Origin: JANQFM01 sp035471925
GTDB taxonomy: Bacteria; Acidobacteriota; UBA6911; RPQK01; DATIPO01
Length of the DNA stretch: 64,000 nucleotides
Assembly (NCBI GenBank): GCA_035471925.1
Contig: DATIPO010000340.1
Coordinates: forward strand, 1 to 64,000
Direction: 5' to 3'
The notes under the pieces are model-generated. The model worked only from the letters and a program-made list of their open reading frames with translations. It was not told where the DNA came from and made no database searches. Below, in pieces: positions 32,513 to 41,894 of this stretch. Positions within the stretch are counted from its first letter, which is position 1. Every line of letters starts with the position of its first letter. A program made the translations under genes and the position numbers.

Positions 32513-35245
32513 ATGGACTTCAGAATCAACTGGGACATTGTGTGGGCCTTGATCAAGCGCGATCTGCGGCGCTACTTCTCGAGTCCCTCCGGTTATGTCT
32601 TCATCACCCTGTTCATTTTCTTGAGCGCCGCAGCGGGATTCTGGCAGGAAGACTTCTTCCGCAACAACTTGGCCAATCTCGACCAGCTCAATGAGTTCTT
32701 CCCTTATCTCCTGCTCTTCTTCGTCCCCGCCTTGACCATGGCGGTGTGGTCGGAGGAGCGCAAGCAGGGGACTGACGAGTTGCTGCTGACCCTGCCCGCC
32801 ACCGATCTTGAGGTTGTGCTGGGCAAGTACGTCGCCACCTTGGGCGTCTACACCGCCTCGCTGCTGCTTTCCTTCAGCCACGTGCTGGTCTTGTTCTGGC
32901 TGGGGAGTCCTGACTTGGGACTGATGTTCGGCAACTACCTGGGATTCTGGCTCATCGGAGCCGGCTTCATCGCCGTAGGCATGCTGGCTTCGCTGCTGAC
33001 TGACAATGCCACCATTGCCTTCATCCTGGGAGCCGCCTTCTGTTCGGTTTTCGTCTTCGTGGGACCCGTGGCTGACGCTGCCTGGGGATGGCTGAGCGGA
33101 ATACTCTCGCCCTTGGGGGTCTTCGATCCCTTTTCCGACTTCGCCCGCGGCGTCATCAGCATCTCGGGACTCTTCTATTTCCTCTCCATGACGGCCGTCT
33201 TGCTTTACGCCAACGTGCTCTTGATCGGCCGCCGCCACTGGCCCCGCCAAGCGGACGGCTATCCCATGTGGACGCATTACCTGGTGCGGGTGGCGGCCAT
33301 CGCGGTGGCAGTGCTCTCCCTCAACGTGATGCTGGGGCGGGCGGGACTGCGCATCGACGTCACCGCCGAGCAGCTTCATTCCCTCACCGGGCAAACCCAG
33401 CGCATCCTGCGCGACTTGCCTGACGAGCGGCCCGTGCTTATCCAGGCCTACATCTCGCCCGAAGTGCCGGAAAGCTATGTGCAGGCCCGCGCCAATCTGG
33501 TCAGCACCCTGCGTGAAGTGGATGAAATCGCCGGAGGCGCAGTCGAGGTCTATATCCAGTCCACTGAGCCCTTCAGCCAGGAAGCCAGGGAAGCCCGCGA
33601 GAAATTCGGCATCGCTCCCCGCCAGGTGGCGGCCCTGGAAGGCGGACGCACCAGCGTTTCGGAAATCTTCATGGGAGTGGCTTTCACGAGCGGGCCCCGC
33701 GAGCAGGTCATCTCCTTTTTCGACCGGGGACTGCCGGCCGAGTACGAGATCATGCGCAGCATCCGCGTGGTGGCCGATGCCGAGCGCAAGCGGGTCGGCG
33801 TGGTCACCACAGCCGTCCGCCTTTTCGGCGGCATGGACTTCCAGACCATGCGCAGCCAGCCGCCCTGGTCGGTGGTGGAGGAACTTAAGAAGCAGTACGA
33901 CGTGGTGGAAATCTCAGCCGCCAGCCCCATCACCCAAGAATTGGACGGGCTGCTGGTGATTCTGCCCTCTTCGCTGCCTCAGAATGAGATGGACAATCTG
34001 CTGGCCTACATCGAGACGGGCGTCCCCACTCTGCTGCTGGTCGACCCGCTGCCGGTCAGCGACATCAGCTTGGCGCCCAGCGAGCAAGCGGGGGCCAACC
34101 GCAATCCCTTCATGCAGAACCAGCCGCCGCCCCAGCCCAAGGGAAACATCACGGCCTTCCTGTCGGCGCTGGGAGTCAACTGGCAGAAGTCGCTCATCGC
34201 CTGGGACACCTACAATCCCCACCCCGACCTCTCAACCCTTCCCCCCGAAGTGGTCTTCGTCGGACGGGGCAACGGCAATCCGCAGGCCTTCAATCCTGAT
34301 AACGCCGTCACCTCGCGCCTGCAGGAAGTGGTGTTGCTCTACCCCGGGTTCGTGTCGGGAGGGAGCGATGATTATCAATTCACGCCCCTGCTGCAGACCG
34401 GTCAGCAATCGGGAATGGTGCCTTACCAGGAGATGGTGCAGCGGAGTTTCTTAGGTGCCCAAATCAATCCGCGCCCCATGCGCCGCCGCGGCCCCGGCGC
34501 CTTTACCGCGGCTGCCCGCGTCCGCTCGCGCTCGCTGGTCCCCGACGAGACCAATGGCGAAGATGAGGCGGGCGAGGACGAGGGCTCGGTTTCGGCCGAC
34601 GACTCAGCCGAGGAATCGCGGTCGGAGGGTACCGACGTCATCGTGGTGGCAGACCTTGACTTTGTCTCCGAGCAGTTCTTCCGCATCCGCCAGGCGGGAC
34701 CGGAGAATCTCAATTTCGACAACGTGACTTTCTTTCTCAATGCTATGGACAGCCTGCTGGCCGACGAGTCCTTCATCGGATTGCGCAGCCGCCGGGTAGA
34801 GCACCGCACCCTGACCGCGGTGGAAGAGCAGATCAGACAGTTCAACGACCAGCGTCTGGCCGAGGAAGAAGCAGCCCAGCAGGAAGCCGACCAGGCTCTA
34901 GCTGAGGCCCAGCAGCGGCTCAACGAGAAGGTGGCCGAGGTGCGCAACCGCAGCGATCTCGACCAGCAGGCCAAGGAATTCATGGCCCGCAATCTGCAAG
35001 AAGTGGAAAGCCGCAAGCTGGAAGTCACCGAAGCCAACATCGAAGCCCGGCGCGAAGCTCAGGTGAGGGCGGCGGAAGAGGAAATGGAAGCCAAGATCCG
35101 CCGTATCCAGAGCAACATCCGCACCTTCGCGGTGCTGCTGCCCCCCATCCCCGTGCTGGTGCTGGGCGTCCTGATATTCCTTCGCCGGCGGCGCCGTGAG
35201 AACGTGGGCGCCGTGGAAAGCCGGCGCCTCAAGGAGGAGCAATGA
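32513..35245 (+). CDS. ABC-2 permease fused to GldG-type periplasmic domain
   Basis: A 910-residue protein that joins two usually separate subunits. Residues 1-~245 are a six-helix ABC-2 permease like GldF (SSPSGYVFITLFIFLSAAAGFW; AVWSEERKQGTDELLLTLP). After a further helix, residues ~265-650 match the GldG/IFT52-like substrate-binding domain (LHSLTGQTQRILRDL; VLIQAYISPEVPESY; YDVVEISAASPITQELDGLLVI, cited as markers). An acidic low-complexity stretch (~665-700) precedes a long coiled coil (~755-855, EEEAAQQEADQALAEAQQRL) and a final transmembrane helix with a basic tail. Substrate unknown. The stop overlaps the next gene by 4 nt. Confidence 0.88.
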   Translation: MDFRINWDIVWALIKRDLRRYFSSPSGYVFITLFIFLSAAAGFWQEDFFRNNLANLDQLNEFFPYLLLFFVPALTMAVWSEERKQGTDELLLTLPATDLEVVLGKYVATLGVYTASLLLSFSHVLVLFWLGSPDLGLMFGNYLGFWLIGAGFIAVGMLASLLTDNATIAFILGAAFCSVFVFVGPVADAAWGWLSGILSPLGVFDPFSDFARGVISISGLFYFLSMTAVLLYANVLLIGRRHWPRQADGYPMWTHYLVRVAAIAVAVLSLNVMLGRAGLRIDVTAEQLHSLTGQTQRILRDLPDERPVLIQAYISPEVPESYVQARANLVSTLREVDEIAGGAVEVYIQSTEPFSQEAREAREKFGIAPRQVAALEGGRTSVSEIFMGVAFTSGPREQVISFFDRGLPAEYEIMRSIRVVADAERKRVGVVTTAVRLFGGMDFQTMRSQPPWSVVEELKKQYDVVEISAASPITQELDGLLVILPSSLPQNEMDNLLAYIETGVPTLLLVDPLPVSDISLAPSEQAGANRNPFMQNQPPPQPKGNITAFLSALGVNWQKSLIAWDTYNPHPDLSTLPPEVVFVGRGNGNPQAFNPDNAVTSRLQEVVLLYPGFVSGGSDDYQFTPLLQTGQQSGMVPYQEMVQRSFLGAQINPRPMRRRGPGAFTAAARVRSRSLVPDETNGEDEAGEDEGSVSADDSAEESRSEGTDVIVVADLDFVSEQFFRIRQAGPENLNFDNVTFFLNAMDSLLADESFIGLRSRRVEHRTLTAVEEQIRQFNDQRLAEEEAAQQEADQALAEAQQRLNEKVAEVRNRSDLDQQAKEFMARNLQEVESRKLEVTEANIEARREAQVRAAEEEMEAKIRRIQSNIRTFAVLLPPIPVLVLGVLIFLRRRRRENVGAVESRRLKEEQ

Positions 35246-36600
35246 ACGAATTGACCAAGACCACGGCCTTCGCCGCCGCAGCCGTCCTGCTGGTCCTCTT
35301 GGCAGTGGTGACGGCTCCCGCCGGCTATACTCCCGACGCATTTCTCGACCAGGGACGGCCCTTCTTCCCCGAGTTCCAGGACCCCAATCAAGCCGTCACC
35401 CTGGAAGTCGTGACTTGGGACGATGAGACCGCCTCCGCCGATGCTTTCAAGGTCACTTCTCAGGGCGGCGTCTGGACCATCCCCTCCCATCACGACTATC
35501 CGGCGGACGGAGAAGAACAGTTGGCCGCGACAGCCGCCGGCATGATTCAATTGACCCGGGAAGACTTCCGCAGCGACAATGCCGCCGACCACGAGGTGAT
35601 GGGAGTGGGAGATCCACTCGACGAAACGGCCGCTTCGCTGGAAGGACGCGGCCGCCGCGTCACCATTCGGGGTGAAAACGACCAGGTCCTGGCCGACATC
35701 ATCATCGGCAAAGAACTGGAGGACCGTCCCGGCTACCGCTTCGTGCGGATTCCCGGCGAGAAGCGGGTGTATGCAGCCAAGGTCGACTTCGACATCTCCA
35801 CCCGCTTCCAGGACTGGATCAAGCAAGACCTGCTGGAGGTCGACAAGTCCAAGATCGACAAACTCACGCTGCTCGACTACTCCATCGACGAACGCAGCGG
35901 ACGGATACGCAACCAGGGCTCGCTGACCGTCCTGCAGGAGGAGGGGGAGTGGAAGATCGAAGACTCCAGCGAGGAGGTAGACAGCAACAAGGTCGACGAA
36001 GTTCTGACGGCCGTCGACGAACTCTCCATCGTGGGCGTGCGTCCCAAACCTCAAGGGCTTTCTGAAGGCCTCAACAGGCTCGACGAGGAGGGCCTGCGGC
36101 TGACCCGCCAAGACCAGATCGACCTGCAGGACAAGGGCTATTTCTTCTCGGTCGACGGCAGCCTGCTTTCCAACGAAGGCGAACTGCAGGTGCGGACCAG
36201 CGACGGTGTCCTCTACACCCTGCGCTTCGGCGAAATCGTCTACGGCAGCGGAGAAACGGTGAGCGCCGGCGGCGAAGCGGAGCAGGACGAGTCGCAGGGA
36301 CCCGGTGAAAACCGCTACCTCTTCGTCACCAGCGAGTTTCTGCCCGACTACTTTCCCGAGCCGCCTCAGCCCTCCAACCTCGATTTTCAGGACAAGGAAG
36401 AGTCCGACTGGACGGCGGCTGACCAGGAGAACAAGCGCCTCCATGATGAGCATGAGCGCTGGAAGGAAAAGGTCGACAAGGGACGCCAACTGTCGCAAGA
36501 ACTCAATTCCCGCTTCGCCGACTGGTACTATGTCATTTCTGATGAGAACTTCCGCAAGATCCGCGTTCAACGCTCCGATCTGATCGCGGACGAAAGCTGA
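35242..36600 (+). CDS. DUF4340-domain membrane-anchored protein
   Basis: A 452-residue protein with one N-terminal transmembrane helix (TTAFAAAAVLLVLLAVVTAP) and a long extracytoplasmic region. DUF4340 features are visible: VTLEVVTWDDETASADAFKV, WTIPSHHDYPADGEEQLAATAAGM, GYRFVRIPGEKRVYAAKVDF and a second related repeat. The family is regularly encoded after GldG-like permeases and is thought to belong to the same ABC complex. The ATG overlaps the permease stop (ATGA). A long antisense frame across the gene is a shadow. Confidence 0.85.
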   Translation: MNELTKTTAFAAAAVLLVLLAVVTAPAGYTPDAFLDQGRPFFPEFQDPNQAVTLEVVTWDDETASADAFKVTSQGGVWTIPSHHDYPADGEEQLAATAAGMIQLTREDFRSDNAADHEVMGVGDPLDETAASLEGRGRRVTIRGENDQVLADIIIGKELEDRPGYRFVRIPGEKRVYAAKVDFDISTRFQDWIKQDLLEVDKSKIDKLTLLDYSIDERSGRIRNQGSLTVLQEEGEWKIEDSSEEVDSNKVDEVLTAVDELSIVGVRPKPQGLSEGLNRLDEEGLRLTRQDQIDLQDKGYFFSVDGSLLSNEGELQVRTSDGVLYTLRFGEIVYGSGETVSAGGEAEQDESQGPGENRYLFVTSEFLPDYFPEPPQPSNLDFQDKEESDWTAADQENKRLHDEHERWKEKVDKGRQLSQELNSRFADWYYVISDENFRKIRVQRSDLIADES

Positions 36601-36610
36601 GGAACTCCGA

Positions 36611-38074
36611 ATGAAGAAGATGTGGTGGCTGTTTTTCTTGTTCTCGCCGCTCTTGCTGGCGGCGGTGCTTCAGGCGCAGGAATTGGGATTTGAACGGCTG
36701 GCCGTTCTGGATGTCGGGAAGAATCCCCACCAGATCGCCTTTTCGCGCGACGGCCGCCAAGCCTATATCGCCACCTCGGGCTCGGACAGCGTCGCCGTAG
36801 TCAACGTCCCGACTCTGGAGGTGAGCGGGCGCTACCCGGTCGACGGCACGCCCTTGGGGGTGGCCGTTCTGCCTGGAGGAAAAGGCTTGGCCGTAACGCG
36901 CTTCGGGCAGGGCGGGGTCGCCCGCTACAGCCTTCCCGACTTCGAATTTGTGGACGAGATCGAAACGGCACCCGGCCCCTCCCTGCTGGTCCCCCTTCCC
37001 GAGGGACGCTTTCTTTTTTCCACCGAGCAGGCCGACCAAGTCAGCATTCTCAACGGCAAGACCTTCGAGGTGGAAAAGGTCATGTCCACCGGCGGCCGTC
37101 CTTTCCCGCCTTCAGCCACGTCCGACGGCAAGCTGGCTTTCGTCCCCAACTACGATGACGGCACTGTCTTCGTCTACGACCTTGAGTTGGGTGAAAAAGT
37201 GGCTGAGGTCGCGGTTGGAGAAAAGCCCAGCGGCGGGGCGGTGATGCGCAACGACACCGTTTACGGAGTGGCCGTGAGAGGCGAGAACAAGCTGGCCCTC
37301 ATCAATATCGCCGAGCGCAAGCTGACCACCGCCTACGACCAAGGCATCGGGGACTCGCCCTTCTCGATCGTCCCGACGCCGGACGGCCTGATGGCTTTCG
37401 TCAACAACACTGCCAGCCACGACATCTCGGTTCTCTCCATTCCAGGAGCCCGCACGCTGGCCCGCTTCGGCGTGGGCGAGATTCCCATCACGATGGCCGT
37501 GCATCCTTCGGGAGAGACCTTGTGGGTGGCTTCCGAGGGCAGCCATGAAGTGGCTGTCTTCAAGCTCAGATCGCTGGATGAACTGGTGGAGCAAATGCAG
37601 TCGATGGCGCCCCAAGCGTCACCATCATCCTCGACTTCTCAGTCCAGCTCAGGACCCCTCTTGATCGCCCAGTGCAGGCGTGAAGTGGAAGAGCTGCACA
37701 AGTTCTTCGAGGGCTGGGCCAATTCCACCCTGGAGAACAACGACGAGGCTTTTTCCCGTTTCTCCTCGGTGCTGGACGAGAACTTCCACATCATCAATCC
37801 CTCGGGCCAAGTCATTTCCCGCCAAGTCCTGGTCGACAGCTTGCGCCAATCGTACGGTTCAGTGCCCACTGGGCAAGCCCGCTATTGGATCGAAGATTTT
37901 CAGGGTTGGCAGGTGGCTCCGGGTGTCTTCCTGGCCCTCTACGAGGAATGGCAGAATCTGGACGGCAAGAAGAGCGGCGGACGCGTCTCAAGCGCCCTTT
38001 TCCGTCGGGCTGAAGGGACCCCCAACGGAGTCAAGTGGCTGCACCTCCACGAGACCTACCTGACCCAGCGTTAG
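36611..38074 (+). CDS. Exported YVTN beta-propeller protein with C-terminal NTF2-like domain
   Basis: A 487-residue exported protein. The signal peptide is MKKMWWLFFLFSPLLLAAVLQAQ. Residues ~25-335 form a seven-bladed YVTN/Lactonase-like propeller (GKNPHQIAFSRDGRQAYIAT; VDGTPLGVAVLPGGKGLAV; TSDGKLAFVPNYDDGTVFVYD; GEIPITMAVHPSGETLWVAS). A serine-rich linker leads to an NTF2/DUF4440-like domain (~350-487, FFEGWANSTLENNDEAFSRF, NFHIINPSGQVISRQVL). It starts 10 nt after the DUF4340 gene, so it ends the same operon. The combination of the two domains is unusual, and the function is unknown. Confidence 0.82.
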   Translation: MKKMWWLFFLFSPLLLAAVLQAQELGFERLAVLDVGKNPHQIAFSRDGRQAYIATSGSDSVAVVNVPTLEVSGRYPVDGTPLGVAVLPGGKGLAVTRFGQGGVARYSLPDFEFVDEIETAPGPSLLVPLPEGRFLFSTEQADQVSILNGKTFEVEKVMSTGGRPFPPSATSDGKLAFVPNYDDGTVFVYDLELGEKVAEVAVGEKPSGGAVMRNDTVYGVAVRGENKLALINIAERKLTTAYDQGIGDSPFSIVPTPDGLMAFVNNTASHDISVLSIPGARTLARFGVGEIPITMAVHPSGETLWVASEGSHEVAVFKLRSLDELVEQMQSMAPQASPSSSTSQSSSGPLLIAQCRREVEELHKFFEGWANSTLENNDEAFSRFSSVLDENFHIINPSGQVISRQVLVDSLRQSYGSVPTGQARYWIEDFQGWQVAPGVFLALYEEWQNLDGKKSGGRVSSALFRRAEGTPNGVKWLHLHETYLTQR

Positions 38075-38095
38075 GGGAGCGCCGAGGCGCTCCCC
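38074..38095. terminator. 10-bp hairpin between convergent genes
   Basis: A perfect GGGGAGCGCC / GGCGCTCCCC stem with a 2-nt loop lies between the end of the YVTN gene and the end of the first metzincin gene. It may terminate both. A near-identical stem (41857-41881) follows the second metzincin gene, so the hairpin belongs to the duplicated unit. No T run. Confidence 0.65.
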
Positions 38096-38107
38096 CATGC
38101 GGCTTCT

Positions 38108-40756
38108 TCAAGGCACGAAGAACAGGCTCTGGGAAGCCATGTCGAAGACATTGAAGAAGGTGAACAGCTCATAGGCCGTACCGTTTGCGGACAGTGATCC
38201 GGCCGCCGACAGGTCGGTTTCTCCCGGATCGGCGGCTCCGCCTCCCTGGCTAATGCCCGCCAGTCCGAAGGACGCGTCCACTTCACCGTATTCGACGGAA
38301 ATGTTGCCGTCGTCGCTGAGGGTGACGGCGAAGTTGTTGTTGTCGGCTTGGTTGAACTGAGGCACGCCCTGGAAGGCGATCGTGGTTGAACCAGCCGTCC
38401 TCTGGGTGATGATCAGTCCTCCCTGATTGGGCGAGAGATCCACCCACAGCGGGGCGATCCGCGGCTGCTCGTTGAGGAACTCGGAGACGCTGGGAGAGAA
38501 ATCGGGATCCCCGGCTCCGAAGGTCAGACTGCCGTTGGAGTTGACCCAGACGCTGTCGTAGCTGCTTCCTTGAAAGGGAAAGCTGAAGCCCAAGTCGACC
38601 TCCACGAAGTCATCGTCTCCCAAGCTGAGCAGAAAGCCGTTGATGGTGTCGATGCTCAGCACATAGCGGCCGCTGCTGTCTCCTCCTCCGTTGAAGTCGA
38701 AGTCGGGAAAGGTGCTGACCGCCAAGGCGTAGTCGCCGCCGGTTTCCACCTCGAAGTCGAGCCGCGAGAGGAGTCCCACGCCGCCGTCGTCATTGACGGC
38801 AACCAGCGTCCACTGCGTATTGCTGCCCGTGCCGCTGAGTCGGTAGAGCCCCAGCACCGTGTCGAGATCCCCCGAAATGACCTCGGCCAGAATGGTGGAG
38901 CCGGCAGCAGCGGCGAAGCGGTAGTAGTCGACGTCGTCCGAGTCGTGGATGTCGCTGAATCGGCTACGGGTGTCGGCGGTGTCGAAGGGCTGGGAAACCG
39001 AGGTGGCGTCGAGGACCGAATCGTTCTTTTCGAAGCTGTCTTTGAACTGGGTCTTGGCGTCGAACAGGATCGTCTCATGGTCGAGATCGTTGTCGAATGA
39101 GAACTGTTCATAAACGGCCGCGTTCTGCTTGAGGTCGATATAGGTTCCGCTGCTGGAGGTGAGGTTGATCTCCGGCTCCAGCCCCGACGCCAGCTCGCCG
39201 CCGCAAGTGACGCCAGCCAGTCCGTCGAAGGCGGTCAGAAAGCCGTATTCGACCGTCACCTTGTTGTTGTTCTGCAGGGCGATGGAAAAGGTGTTGGACC
39301 CGCCCAGGAAGAACTCGGGTACGTCGTCCCAAGTCACGACCACGCTCTCGGCTCCTCCCGTGTTGCGGATGTCGAAGGTGACGGTTCCTCCGCTGGAAGG
39401 ATCGAGGTCGTCCCACAGTCCCGCCACGCGGGGCGGACCGCTGGTCATTTCCTCGGCCGACTCGGTGACGTCCAGGCTGGGCGTGCCGAAGGTGATATTG
39501 CCGTTGGCGTTGACGAACACCGACCGGAAGCTCGACTCGCAGATAGTGAAGGGGAAGGGCAGGAAGATTTCCACCGTATCGTCATCTCCCACGGGCAAAA
39601 TGTCGCCCGGTCCGGGCGCGTTGAAGAAGATATCGAAACCGGTTTCCAGTCCGCCGGCGGGGACCACCGCCACGAAGTCCAACGGATCGTCAACCGTCAG
39701 GATGTTGTCCGATTCGGAGGCACCGTTGTAGAATTCCTCCCTGCCCGGCAGAGTCTCGACAGGGGGGATGGTGAAGCCGCCGTCGTCGATCAGGTCGACG
39801 AAGATGACGTATTGGGCGCCCGGCGTCAGGCCCCGCAAGGTATAAACGCCCGGCTCGCCTTGGTCCCCTGAGATGGAGGAGAAGGCGTCCGCGAAGGGAT
39901 CGGCCAGATTGCGGGCGATGACGTTGACTCCCGTCACCGGTCCGGCGTCGTCGGGCAGTTCGATGCGTCCGCGGATGAAACCCGCGGCCTCCAGGTAGCC
40001 TGGTTCGGGATAGAGATACGACATCATGGCGATGTCGTCGGCATGCAGGGTGTCGCGTTCGCTGCCCACGATGGCGATGGGATACATGGTGGTTACCGTA
40101 TCGACGGGGGCGGGGCCGAAGGTGTCCTGCGGAGAAGGGCCCGATTCGTCCCCGAACAGAACCGACTCGCCGTTGACCACGCTATGAGCCAGTCCCGAGT
40201 AGTGGCCGAACTCGTGCACGGCGACCCCGAAGTACTCGTCGAGGGGGAATCCGTCGAGCAGGGAACCGCCGTTCAAGAAGGCCACGCCCTCGATGGGTAC
40301 GCCGTTGGCGTCAAAGGTGTCAGGGCTGGCGAATCCTAAAATGGAAGAGTTCTGTCCGAAGAGGAAGGTGAAAATGGAGCCGTCGACGTCGAACACCACG
40401 GGGCTCAGCCCGTCGGAGTTGTTCTGATCCAGGAAAAGGTTGATGACGAAGGGCGTGAAGTTGGTGATGTCGACGTCGACGGCCAAGTCGCCGGCGTCGG
40501 AGTAGGTCTGGCTGGCAGTGGGTATGTCTTGCAGGATCTGCAGGGCGTCCAGCACCATCTGCCGGGCTTGGGCATTGCTCAAGGGGCCCAGCCCGCTCAA
40601 GTCCATGTTGTAGGGGATGTCGACTCCTCCGTTGGCCCACCGGCTGACGCCGTCGGGATCGTTGGGATTCAGATTGAGGGCGCCTCCGGCCCACAAGGGC
40701 ACGGATAGGGCCAGAAAAGAGAGCGCCAGAGTCAGCGAGCGGAGTGTCCGGTTCAT
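38108..40756 (-). CDS. Secreted metzincin protease with NIDO-like and PPC domains, copy 1
   Basis: An 882-residue exported protein. After the signal peptide (about 1-23) comes a matrixin-like catalytic domain: RWANGGVDIPYNMDLSG start, zinc motif HEFGHYSGLAH (181-191), Met-turn TTMYP with M224, and the closing HADDIAMMSYLYP. No propeptide or cysteine switch is seen. A carboxypeptidase-regulatory-like domain (~255-360) is followed by a NIDO-like module (~385-540, VFVNANGNITFG), a PPC domain (~565-700, DSDDVDYYRFAAAAGSTILAEV) and a second NIDO-like module (~705-860, VWVNSNGSLTFG). GGAGG precedes the ATG, which overlaps the upstream gene's stop by 4 nt. Substrate unknown. Confidence 0.85.
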   Translation of the reverse strand: MNRTLRSLTLALSFLALSVPLWAGGALNLNPNDPDGVSRWANGGVDIPYNMDLSGLGPLSNAQARQMVLDALQILQDIPTASQTYSDAGDLAVDVDITNFTPFVINLFLDQNNSDGLSPVVFDVDGSIFTFLFGQNSSILGFASPDTFDANGVPIEGVAFLNGGSLLDGFPLDEYFGVAVHEFGHYSGLAHSVVNGESVLFGDESGPSPQDTFGPAPVDTVTTMYPIAIVGSERDTLHADDIAMMSYLYPEPGYLEAAGFIRGRIELPDDAGPVTGVNVIARNLADPFADAFSSISGDQGEPGVYTLRGLTPGAQYVIFVDLIDDGGFTIPPVETLPGREEFYNGASESDNILTVDDPLDFVAVVPAGGLETGFDIFFNAPGPGDILPVGDDDTVEIFLPFPFTICESSFRSVFVNANGNITFGTPSLDVTESAEEMTSGPPRVAGLWDDLDPSSGGTVTFDIRNTGGAESVVVTWDDVPEFFLGGSNTFSIALQNNNKVTVEYGFLTAFDGLAGVTCGGELASGLEPEINLTSSSGTYIDLKQNAAVYEQFSFDNDLDHETILFDAKTQFKDSFEKNDSVLDATSVSQPFDTADTRSRFSDIHDSDDVDYYRFAAAAGSTILAEVISGDLDTVLGLYRLSGTGSNTQWTLVAVNDDGGVGLLSRLDFEVETGGDYALAVSTFPDFDFNGGGDSSGRYVLSIDTINGFLLSLGDDDFVEVDLGFSFPFQGSSYDSVWVNSNGSLTFGAGDPDFSPSVSEFLNEQPRIAPLWVDLSPNQGGLIITQRTAGSTTIAFQGVPQFNQADNNNFAVTLSDDGNISVEYGEVDASFGLAGISQGGGAADPGETDLSAAGSLSANGTAYELFTFFNVFDMASQSLFFVP

Positions 40757-41316
40757 TGGCCACCTCCTACGATGCTCTTGATCTGCTGGCGCAGTTGGTC
40801 ATAGGTCAAAGGACCGCTTGCGGTGGGCGAACTCATGCCCCGGAACAGGCCGAAGTTGTTGAAGAGGTTGACCGCTACTTTGCCGTCCAGTTCGAAACAG
40901 CCCTGTCCCAGGCCGACGGTGGAGGTCAATCCCGTTGCAACGGATTTCGGCGCTACCATCAGCAGGTATTCCTGTCCCTCTTTGAGCACGGGAAAACCCG
41001 GAATCGGAGACCGTCCGCTCTGCTGCTGCTTGAGGGTTCCGATGGTGCGCAGAATGGCCACTTGGTGGCCCTTGACGTTGTCGAATGTGCCTTTGAAGCT
41101 CTCATCCACGCGGATGGTGTAGGACAAGGAGGGCAGGCTGCCGCCTCCCACTTCGATGCTCTTCTCTTCTACCGAAACAACGGTTCCGCGGTAGATCTGA
41201 CCAGACTGCCGGCAGAGCTGCTCCAGATTCAAGGGGGCCAGCTTGGTGGCCCAAACGATCGATCCCCCCAGGAGCATCACCAGGCAAAAGGCTAGACGTC
41301 GCTTCCAGATGTTCAT
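40753..41316 (-). CDS. Exported partner protein of the metzincin module, copy 1
   Basis: A 187-residue exported protein I cannot assign to a named family. The signal peptide is about residues 1-23. The mature part begins TKLAPLNLEQLCRQSGQIYRG and has a beta-rich core (LPSLSYTIRVDESFKG, AILRTIGTLKQQQSG, GFPVLKEGQEYLLMVAP, GLGQGCFELDGKVAVN) ending in QIKSIVGGGQ. Two cysteines, C35 and C140, are kept in the second copy. It is translationally coupled (ATGA) to the metzincin. It may be an inhibitor, chaperone or accessory factor, which is inference from gene order only. GGGAG lies 8 nt before the ATG. Confidence 0.75.
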   Translation of the reverse strand: MNIWKRRLAFCLVMLLGGSIVWATKLAPLNLEQLCRQSGQIYRGTVVSVEEKSIEVGGGSLPSLSYTIRVDESFKGTFDNVKGHQVAILRTIGTLKQQQSGRSPIPGFPVLKEGQEYLLMVAPKSVATGLTSTVGLGQGCFELDGKVAVNLFNNFGLFRGMSSPTASGPLTYDQLRQQIKSIVGGGQ

Positions 41317-41400
41317 GCGTCACTCTCCCTTTCGATGCTAATTTTTCATGCAAAGGTTGGCTTGGATTAGGTTTTCCGGCTGATTTCGAGCGATAGATCC

Positions 41401-41410
41401 CCCTGTAGGG
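41401..41410 (-). promoter_or_regulatory. Candidate operator upstream of copy 1
   Basis: The dyad CCCTGTAGGG lies 85-94 nt before the start codon at 41316. On the minus strand it reads ACCCTACAGGGGGA. A related ACCCGTGTAGGTGA sits at the same distance before copy 2, so this is a possible binding site of a shared regulator. Confidence 0.35.
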
Positions 41411-41856
41411 TCATTCGTTTCGACATAAAATCAGTGGAATCAACCTGGAAATTCTCGCCTGGCCGAGAATATGATTACCGACAATAGCTAAAAGCCTAGC
41501 ATTGCAGAGACAGAAAGGCAAGATAAATTGCCAAACGTCAAACGAGATCAATTCTTGGAAGAAGCGCAAAACCTATTTCAGGCTTGCCTCTAACAAATAA
41601 GTGTTTCTGAGCGCTTCTCATAGATTGCTAAATGCAGCATTAAGTCTTTCTGTGCCGACCGGCAGCCGTCAGGGGCAAGGGTGCCGGCTGGTGGCGGTCC
41701 CAGTCGGTTTGGAGCGGACCGCCCCTTGGTGTGAAGGGCTTTCAAGGCTGCCGGCTTGTTGCCGTCGGACACGACTCTTGGCGGTCGTCCCCAGTGGGCG
41801 AGTTGTCTCTGCCCGCGGGGTCAGGAGTCGGGGAGACGGGAGGTTGGAAGGAAGGG

Positions 41857-41881
41857 CAGGGGAGCGTCCGACGCTCCCCTG
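41857..41881. terminator. 11-bp hairpin after metzincin copy 2
   Basis: A perfect CAGGGGAGCGT / ACGCTCCCCTG stem with a 3-nt loop, 13 nt downstream of the copy 2 stop on the minus strand. It has the same core sequence as the hairpin after copy 1. Confidence 0.65.
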
Positions 41882-41894
41882 TTTGGGCTGCTGC

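Larger units (their letters stand above)
41317..41894. other. Gap between metzincin modules with leader and promoter region
   Basis: 578 nt between the two modules. The right part holds the terminator hairpin of copy 2. The left part (41317-41410) is the leader of copy 1, which resembles the leader of copy 2. The middle (about 41410-41640) is AT-rich compared with its surroundings. A minus-strand GCCTGAAATAG at 41573-41583 is repeated upstream of copy 2 (45388-45398). Short frames here have no family resemblance. Confidence 0.5.

Noticed and set aside
35059..36570. 503-codon minus-strand frame opposite the DUF4340 gene
   Set aside because: Shadow; the plus-strand operon is supported by overlaps and domains.
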